64,000 nt of DNA from Adenophora triphylla var. japonica (taxonomy: Eukaryota; Streptophyta; Magnoliopsida; Asterales; Campanulaceae). Position numbers and translations under genes: made by a program. This document shows, piece after piece, positions 58,074-64,000 of the stretch (the first letter of the stretch is position 1; the number at the start of each line of letters is the position of its first letter). Where the stretch lies: assembly GCA_022495995.1 (NCBI GenBank), contig JAFEMH010002606.1:248001-312000 (forward strand), read 5' to 3'. The notes below the pieces were generated by a model, which worked only from the letters and a program-made list of their open reading frames with translations, was not told the DNA's origin and did not search any database.

Positions 58074-60330
58074 ATGTCCGCATCAGCCCGTAATGATGGG
58101 GATAACGTCACTCCGCCTCCCGGACCCCTCGCACAGAGCAACAAAGGGAACCAGCTTAGCGTAACGTATGAGGTTACGACAGAAGCACAAATAAACAAAT
58201 TTCATGGAAGCTATTAAGAGTCACGGTGCCTCGGCCGCCACCCTCAATCCGATGGCACCTTCACCGTGGAAGAAGACGAGGATGCCAACCCCACTCGGCC
58301 GCCCGATTACACCAGATGCCGCCACCCACCTCCTATGGTGCCACTACCGTAACCCATGCTCCTCGATTTTCGGGTCGGCCAGCCTCCCCAACCACGCACC
58401 ACCGGATCCATGCAGCCCGACGGCACAAATCGTGGGGGCAAAATCAAGCACGGAATGTCTTCTCATGGTTGGGGCTATCTCGGAATGCCACAGCTGATCG
58501 GGATCCCTCCTCGGGCGGAACCGATCAATCCGACCTTCACAAAGAATGCCTCACAGCTCGAATGCCGCCACAACTTGGTTCCGGGACCACAGCCAGGAGC
58601 CCCTCCTCGTAACAAGTACTAGTTCACCAAGCTCCTCACACAAATCCATTCCTCACTCAGACTTCTATGGGTTACCAAGCCTCCATCCCTGTCATCTCGA
58701 ATCACCAGACCGCAGCACCCCGGTTACACACCTTCACCACAAGCACCATGCAATTCAACAATCCGGGACAAGCAGCCCGCACTCAAGCCTACTTACGGGC
58801 CCCACTGAAATCCAAGTTATCCGGCTACATCGGGGCTGCCCCCACCTACTTTGCCGCTGAAAATCCACAAAGAAGCCGCAAGGTTCTACCCTTTTGCTCA
58901 GCTCCTACTCATGCTCCCTGTGGTAACTCGCCCAGACAAGTTTTCACCTACGTCCCCTGACCGGCCGTTCCCTCCACCGCCCGCCTCCAGCTGGTAGCTC
59001 CTCTCTAGCTCGCCCACTAGCTTGAATGCCATGGTTCCGCCACAAGACCCTCATCCGGCCCGGTTCATGGAACAACACAAGGAAATGAAAGCGCAGATTG
59101 CCGAACCGATCGCAGAAGCTCCGCCTTCCGCCTACGTGCACTGACTCCATTGTTCCCCGCCCCACAAATTCGTGATGCCAAATCTGGATCTCTTTGATGG
59201 AACCGCATGTCCCAAAACCCATTTGGACACATATACCTTGGCGATGAAAGCCAAAGGATGTACCAATCAACAGCTGGCCGACTATTTCAGCCTATCCTTG
59301 AAGTCCAAAGTGCCTTAAAGTGGTTCTTCCGTTTGAAACCCGAAGCCGTGGCCACATGGGACCAAATCACCAATGCCTTCACGTAAAAATATAAGGCCAA
59401 CTTGGAATGGGAAACAAATAGGGTTGACCTACAAACAACAAGGCAGTCCCCGATGAGAATGTTTGGGACTTTTACAAGCGATGGAATCTCGAAACTCATG
59501 AAATGGCCATCCCTCCTTCCGAAGAGGAACAACTGGACATCTTCCAGCCATGCTTGAAACCACATTCGAGAGCCTCCTCGCCACTTCCCATACTCGTACT
59601 TGCGGGCCATGGTTAACTCTCGCAGCCTAAGTTTGAAAAGGCCTACAATCCGCAACCGCCGCCGCACTCCGCCACGTATATCGGGCTCCTCCCGCAAACA
59701 CCGCCCGCTCCCGCTAAAGGCAAAGAAATGATTAACTATGCGGGACAGAATGTAATAACACGACTCCTTTGCTCCCAGAAACCGGCCGAGCCTGCATCGC
59801 GGGTCATAAATCTCGAAAACTTTGGAATGCCCCCGAATGACATCTTTAGGGGACCGGTGAAAGAAGGCTTGCCGCGGCCTTGGAGAATTTCCAACCCGTA
59901 AATCCGAATGCTCCCGTGGATACTACAAAGTATTGTGCCTTTCATCAAGCTCACGGACATCCGATCGATAATGCTTTACTCGAAAAGGCAATTCAGGCTA
60001 ATAGAGCAAGGAAAGTTGGAAGGCTCCCGAGGGGCCCAACACAGCCAAAAATCCGCTGCCACGGAACCATAATCGTGTGAATATGATTGAATGCGGAGAA
60101 TCTTCACACGCCCATGAAGATGCCGATGAAGGTCCCCAAATACCCGTGGCCAACCTCGTCGAGGATCCCGACTCGGATTCCCCTCGCCTCGAGGATATCG
60201 AACGAATCGACTCCATCTTGGTCTCATGTCGAGACTCCTTGCAAGAATACGAGGCCCGCTATTTTTCGGGTGAAGGGAAGGCCGATACCGAAGAACCGGG
60301 GCCGTTCCGCTCGTAACATGAAAGGACCAT
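58074..60330 (+). pseudogene. Tat-type gag, heavily decayed
   Basis: A likely start at 58074 reads MSASARNDGDNVTPPPGPLA. In scattered frames: FVMPNLDLFDGTACPKTHLD, TYTLAMKAKGCTNQQLADYF, VWDFYKRWNLETHEMAIPP (gag core near 59170-59530), INYAGQNVIT, PPNDIFRGPVKEGLPRPW and TTKYCAFHQAHGHPIDNALL (59925-59985), the degenerate C...HxxGH zinc motif of Tat gag. Around a dozen stops and shifts. Capsid function is lost. Confidence 0.75.
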
Positions 60331-61560
60331 TTACACAAGATGGTTAGAACAATCGAGAAGAATCGAACAAGAAAGCTTCCGGCGGGCGCTCGTACTGGGC
60401 TTATCAAGCAAAGAGGCCGAAGAGCATCTCGGAGCTAGTACACTTCGCAAATTGGCTTTGGGAGAGCCCGAATATGATCCCGAGAACAAATAAGAATCGA
60501 AGAGGAGGATTCCTTCTATATCCTACCCGGCGTCAAATATGTGCCGCCCTCTCACTCTTCCCCCGCAATTTCGGGAGGAGAAGTCAATCGCAGCTTACCA
60601 TCACTTCCGGAATGGGAGCATATGACAACTTCGCGGCCGCACGCACCCTCTTCCCCTAACGGATTTGACCGGCGCTTCTCTCACCGAAATCCCCGTGGTA
60701 TGGGAAGACGATTCCGATGATGACGATGACGATGATGATGACGAGAGTGAAGAGTCAACCGAGGCCCCGATCCGGAAACAATCTGGAACAATCATGCCGT
60801 AAATGAGCCCACGGGAGCCGTGCACAATGGCCGGTTATCAAGAAGCGACAACGAAGAAACTTCGGAAGACGAATACGAGACCGAGGACATGAAGGCCATG
60901 AAGTTTCATGGATCCGAGCACGCGTGGATGTCTTAGAATTCAACACCGCCTACCATGCTTTGGGGGAAAGGGTTTCTAGTATCCTGTCTAAGCGAATAGT
61001 TGAAGATCTCGCTAGAAAGAGGGAGACCGACTCCCATCCTCTCCAATGAGAAAATCACTATTGTCGATCAAACCCGCCCGAAAGCAAAGTAACAATTCTT
61101 GTCAAGGTGACCCGAGAGGAAATCACTTTCCTAATGTATTTCAGCCTCGTAGAAGTCCCGAAACCGGCATGATACCCGACGCTCCTCCCACACGTAATGC
61201 TATAATCATCTCCACTCAATATTACGTAAAAGGAACAAGAATGGCTACACTATACCGGGGAAGAAATCGGCAAACCGCCAAGCCCCGACAATAGCGACTC
61301 TTGTTGCATGATAACAATGAGCAAGGCCGGCCACGAGAGTGAATCGGAGGACGCCCTAGCTCTGTGGGCCATCCAGGGGGCAACAACACAACCCCAAACC
61401 CGAAAGCCGGTGACTTGGGAAGCTATAAGGGCCGCCCAGAAGAGGCCAATACAGCTCAAGCTCACCCGCACCGCTGCTGTGCTCCGTCGTAACCAATGGC
61501 CAATAGCCAAAAGGGATCCCCCATTAACGCTAGCAAAGATTGAAGAAATCTAGTCAAGAG
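60331..61560 (+). pseudogene. Decayed gag-protease linker of the second gypsy element
   Basis: Acidic tracts (EDDSDDDDDDDDDESEEST near 60700-60760) and charged fragments in all frames, including EDALALWAIQGATTQPQTR (about 61350). Consistent with the variable region between gag and protease of Tat elements. No intact domain. Confidence 0.5.
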
Positions 61561-61799
61561 ACGACCGATGAGGAAGTTAATCTGTTAACCCGATCCGGCG
61601 CATCTTCCAAGGAAATCCCAAGGCAGCATACAAGAAGGCCACAGTATCAAGCACCAAAAGAAGATCGCCGCCCCTACGCTAAGACAACAAACCTGCACTC
61701 GAAAAGAGGATCCCGTGCTCACCCGCTAAAGCAAACACAGCCAACATTTCCCTCTCGGTCTCTACTCACTTCGTCTTATCCCCATAAGTCGAAGCCGGA

Positions 61800-62330
61800 A
61801 GAAAGCCCGGCTCGCACTCTCGTGCCTATTGATGCTACTCCCGATGATGTGGTACAACTGATTGGAAACATCCACTACGGGAACATAATCACTTTCACGT
61901 ATCTCGACCTCCCTCAATTTGGGGCCGATCATAATGAGCCTCTCTTCATCACAAGCCAGCTGGATGAACGACGCCTCCTCGGGTCCTGGTTGATAATGGG
62001 TCCTAATGAACATTCTTCCCAAAGATCATGAGCTTGCTTGATATCAAGACTACGGACTTGAAGCCTTCTTCTCTCAGCCAAAGCTTACGACTCAACATCC
62101 CGAGCAAGCCCTGAGTTGCTACTTTAGACCTCCGGTTTGGACAGTAAATTGATACCTGTGGAATTCCAGTTATCGACATCCCGATTACTTTCAATGCCCT
62201 CGCTGGGAAGACCTTGGCCGCACCAAGTCAAAGGGGTCGCCTCAAGCCTCCACCAAAGGTGTGAAATTGCCTCGAATGGGGATCCGACGACCATTTACGG
62301 AGATTTAGTCACTTTAGAGGGCACAGATAC
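61800..62330 (+). pseudogene. Tat-type aspartic protease relic
   Basis: Pieces in different frames: TLVPIDATPDDVVQLIGNI, LPQFGADHNEPLFITSQLDE, then VDNGS (DNG at about 61991-61999, the catalytic triplet in Tat proteases), LLDIKTTDLKPSSLS, a PVEFQ..DIPITFNALAGKTW-like stretch, HQVKGVASSLHQ and NGDPTTIYGDLV. Frameshifts and stops separate them. A G-patch-like MMRKMSYLPGLGLGS follows at about 62470-62514. Confidence 0.75.
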
Positions 62331-62539
62331 AGCGGAATACCTATTCTCGAAATCAAACATGATGAGGAAGGTCACATGCTAACGGGCTTCACTGGCCGAG
62401 CCTCCCAAGGCCCAAGTGTGCAACATAGATCCGACGGTCACTCGGGATAAAATCCCACCGGTCTTGAAAATGATGAGAAAAATGAGCTATCTACCCGGCC
62501 TCGGTCTGGGAAGCGCCAACAAGGAACTTTCAAACTCAT

Positions 62540-63539
62540 CGAAGTGAAAGGACAGAATACTCGCCACGGCCCGGGATATGAGGCCTCCCCAATGACACCG
62601 CAAAGGGAAAGAGATTTGAAGCCGCCACAGAAAGATCCCGCCGACAACCCTAAATCTCTCCCCTTCACCCTAATTTGGCCGACTACTTTGTAAAGGGTCC
62701 CACACAACCAGAAACATCACAGAGCCCACTCCTACGAAAGGATGGCTAAAGCTACAGGATAGCCTCAACAAGTTCAGAGGAACCAAGGCTAACCCGGTCC
62801 GTAGAATGTTCCCGGACCTACCCAAGATACTCCGGGGCTACCACTACCATGAAGAGTGAGTATACCTTCAGCAGGCGTGCTCCGACTCCGGTGGAACAGC
62901 TTCGAGAAGCTCACAACCACTATTCCTACGCCCTGTGGAGACCCGAAACCTGAGTTCGAATTGACAGCGCCAAAAGCTAAGGCCACGGAATTTCCCTCGA
63001 TGATTGGGATGGTCTCGGTTATGCAAGAATTGTTTGAAGAAGAAGTCCAGGTGCCGACCGATTGATCTCGGCCACCCAAGAGATGATAGCAAAGCAATTG
63101 AGAAAGGAAAACAAAAACAAAGACAGCTTCCCGAGTCACGAGGCCACCAATAGCAATGCCGCTAAAGAATTGGGAAACTCTCTCGTGCCCGTCCGCGACC
63201 AAGGAGGAAATGATCACCAAGCTTGGATTGGTCCCCGTCCCTTTGTGTCAATCTAGGACAAGTCCTCCCAGCCTCTCTCGTTAAGATCGAGTCTCTAGGG
63301 TCGTCCGATGGCCTTACGCCCGAAGACTACGAGTCCGTAGCAAGCACCGTATTCCCTTTCGTTTTTCAATGAAATGACGAACCTTTCTCGAGTATCCCTT
63401 GATTGCCACTTTAACTAATGATGAATTAATTAATAAAAAATTTTAATAATAATTCATTAGATAAAGAAGCGTATTACATTAAACAAAAAAAAAAAATCAA
63501 ACAACAAAAAAAAAAATCTTTAAGCGTGTTGTCCTGGAA
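62540..63539 (+). other. Decayed linker with AT-rich insert
   Basis: Charged low-similarity fragments of the protease-RT linker. An AT-rich piece with TTAATAATAATTCATTAG and two poly-A runs (about 63415-63520) stands out from GC-richer neighbours and may be a small insertion. Confidence 0.45.
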
Positions 63540-64000
63540 GAGGAAAATCGAGCCCAAGCCGCCGAAGAGATTTTGACGAGTGTGAATTTGGGAACCGCGG
63601 AAGAGCCTAAAGAGACGCAGATTGGTCATTTCTTCGAAGGAATTGGAAAGGATGCTCGCAAAGTCCTACAAAATCCTCAATTCAAAGAAAGTTGCCCTCT
63701 TCATCAAAGAAAACATCATGTGCAGATACGGGTTGCCACCGAAATCATTTCGTATAATGGATCCCACTTCAAGGGGAATGTGAAAACCGCCGGGCGGAAT
63801 TCCGAATAACCCGTCACAAGTCATCACCCTACAGCCCCAAACCAACGGAGCCGTCGAAGCAAAGAAACAAGACTCGAAAATATCATCCGGAAATGGCCGT
63901 CCAAGGTAGAGATTGGCCCGAGAAGTTACACCTGACACTCGGGGCTACGTAACATCGGGCCGAACGGCAATCGGGAAACACCTTTTGCCCTCACATACGG
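63540..64000 (+). pseudogene. Pre-RT segment fused to integrase by internal deletion
   Basis: 63540-63690 encodes VNLGTAEEPKETQIGHFFE, the lead-in that normally precedes RT. Right after it, LFIKENIMCRYGLP (63697-63740) is integrase core, then in another frame ATEIISYNGSHFKGNVK and further on NGAVEA, the region of the catalytic E. About 1.5-2 kb of RT and RNase H that should lie between are absent. The window ends inside integrase. Confidence 0.78.

Overview
This window is intergenic nuclear DNA of a flowering plant, most likely a eudicot. The evidence is spliced genes with GT-AG introns, nested plant LTR retrotransposons with tRNA-Met and tRNA-Arg type primer sites, Stowaway-, Tourist- and hAT-like miniature transposons, a CACTA element, a Mutator-like element and Arabidopsis-type CCCTAAA telomere-like repeats. 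I see no bacterial, organellar, rRNA or tRNA genes. Nearly everything is mobile DNA. The only host gene that looks intact is a three-exon C2H2-like zinc-finger gene on the minus strand (11138-14722, 439 codons). A broken first exon of a 2-oxoglutarate/Fe(II) dioxygenase lies upstream of it.

Layout. 1-3720: 5' part of a decayed minus-strand Ty1/copia element (protease, gag, primer site, 1.6 kb LTR). 4125-4797: gypsy LTR. 5131-6006: solo LTR with TSD GAAAG. 6190-6715: palindrome-rich foldback repeat. 7.7-10.9 kb: MITEs, a possible TRIM and a reverse gypsy LTR. 11.1-14.8 kb: the host gene, with MITEs in both introns. 15-18 kb: microsatellites, foldback MITE, dioxygenase relic, AT-rich repeats. 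18.5-21.9 kb: a gypsy 3' end joined to a young copia element that encodes only gag-protease (TR-GAG type). 22.3-24.1 kb: an older relative on the other strand. 24.7-26.2 kb: a Mutator-like element with a perfect 9-bp TSD.

26.6-43.8 kb is one tandem copia array, LTR-internal-LTR-internal-LTR, bounded by a single TSD (AAAGA). Its third LTR is split by a 5.66 kb non-autonomous CACTA element. That element carries a ~167-bp satellite, 1.36 kb of degenerate telomere-like repeats, AT-rich repeats and a gene-like CT-rich segment.

44.75-54.6 kb is a minus-strand Ty3/gypsy element of Tat type. It has RT, RNase H, a second archaeal-type RNase H and integrase, nearly open but with a few lesions. An antisense three-exon gene with a Transposase_28-like region and a coiled coil lies between pol and the 3' LTR. 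54.86-64.0 kb is the 5' part of a second, plus-strand Tat-like element that is heavily mutated and has lost RT/RNase H by internal deletion.

The most unusual signals are: (a) paired GC-rich 12-bp near-palindromes (GGGCGACCGCCC) spaced ~22 bp and repeated every ~73 bp just upstream of the TATA boxes of two different copia LTR families, with the same geometry and a different core (GCGGCCGC) inside the CACTA element; (b) the telomere-like and satellite cargo of the CACTA element; (c) the spliced antisense gene of the Tat element; (d) two hairpins in that element whose stems differ by a compensatory base change.
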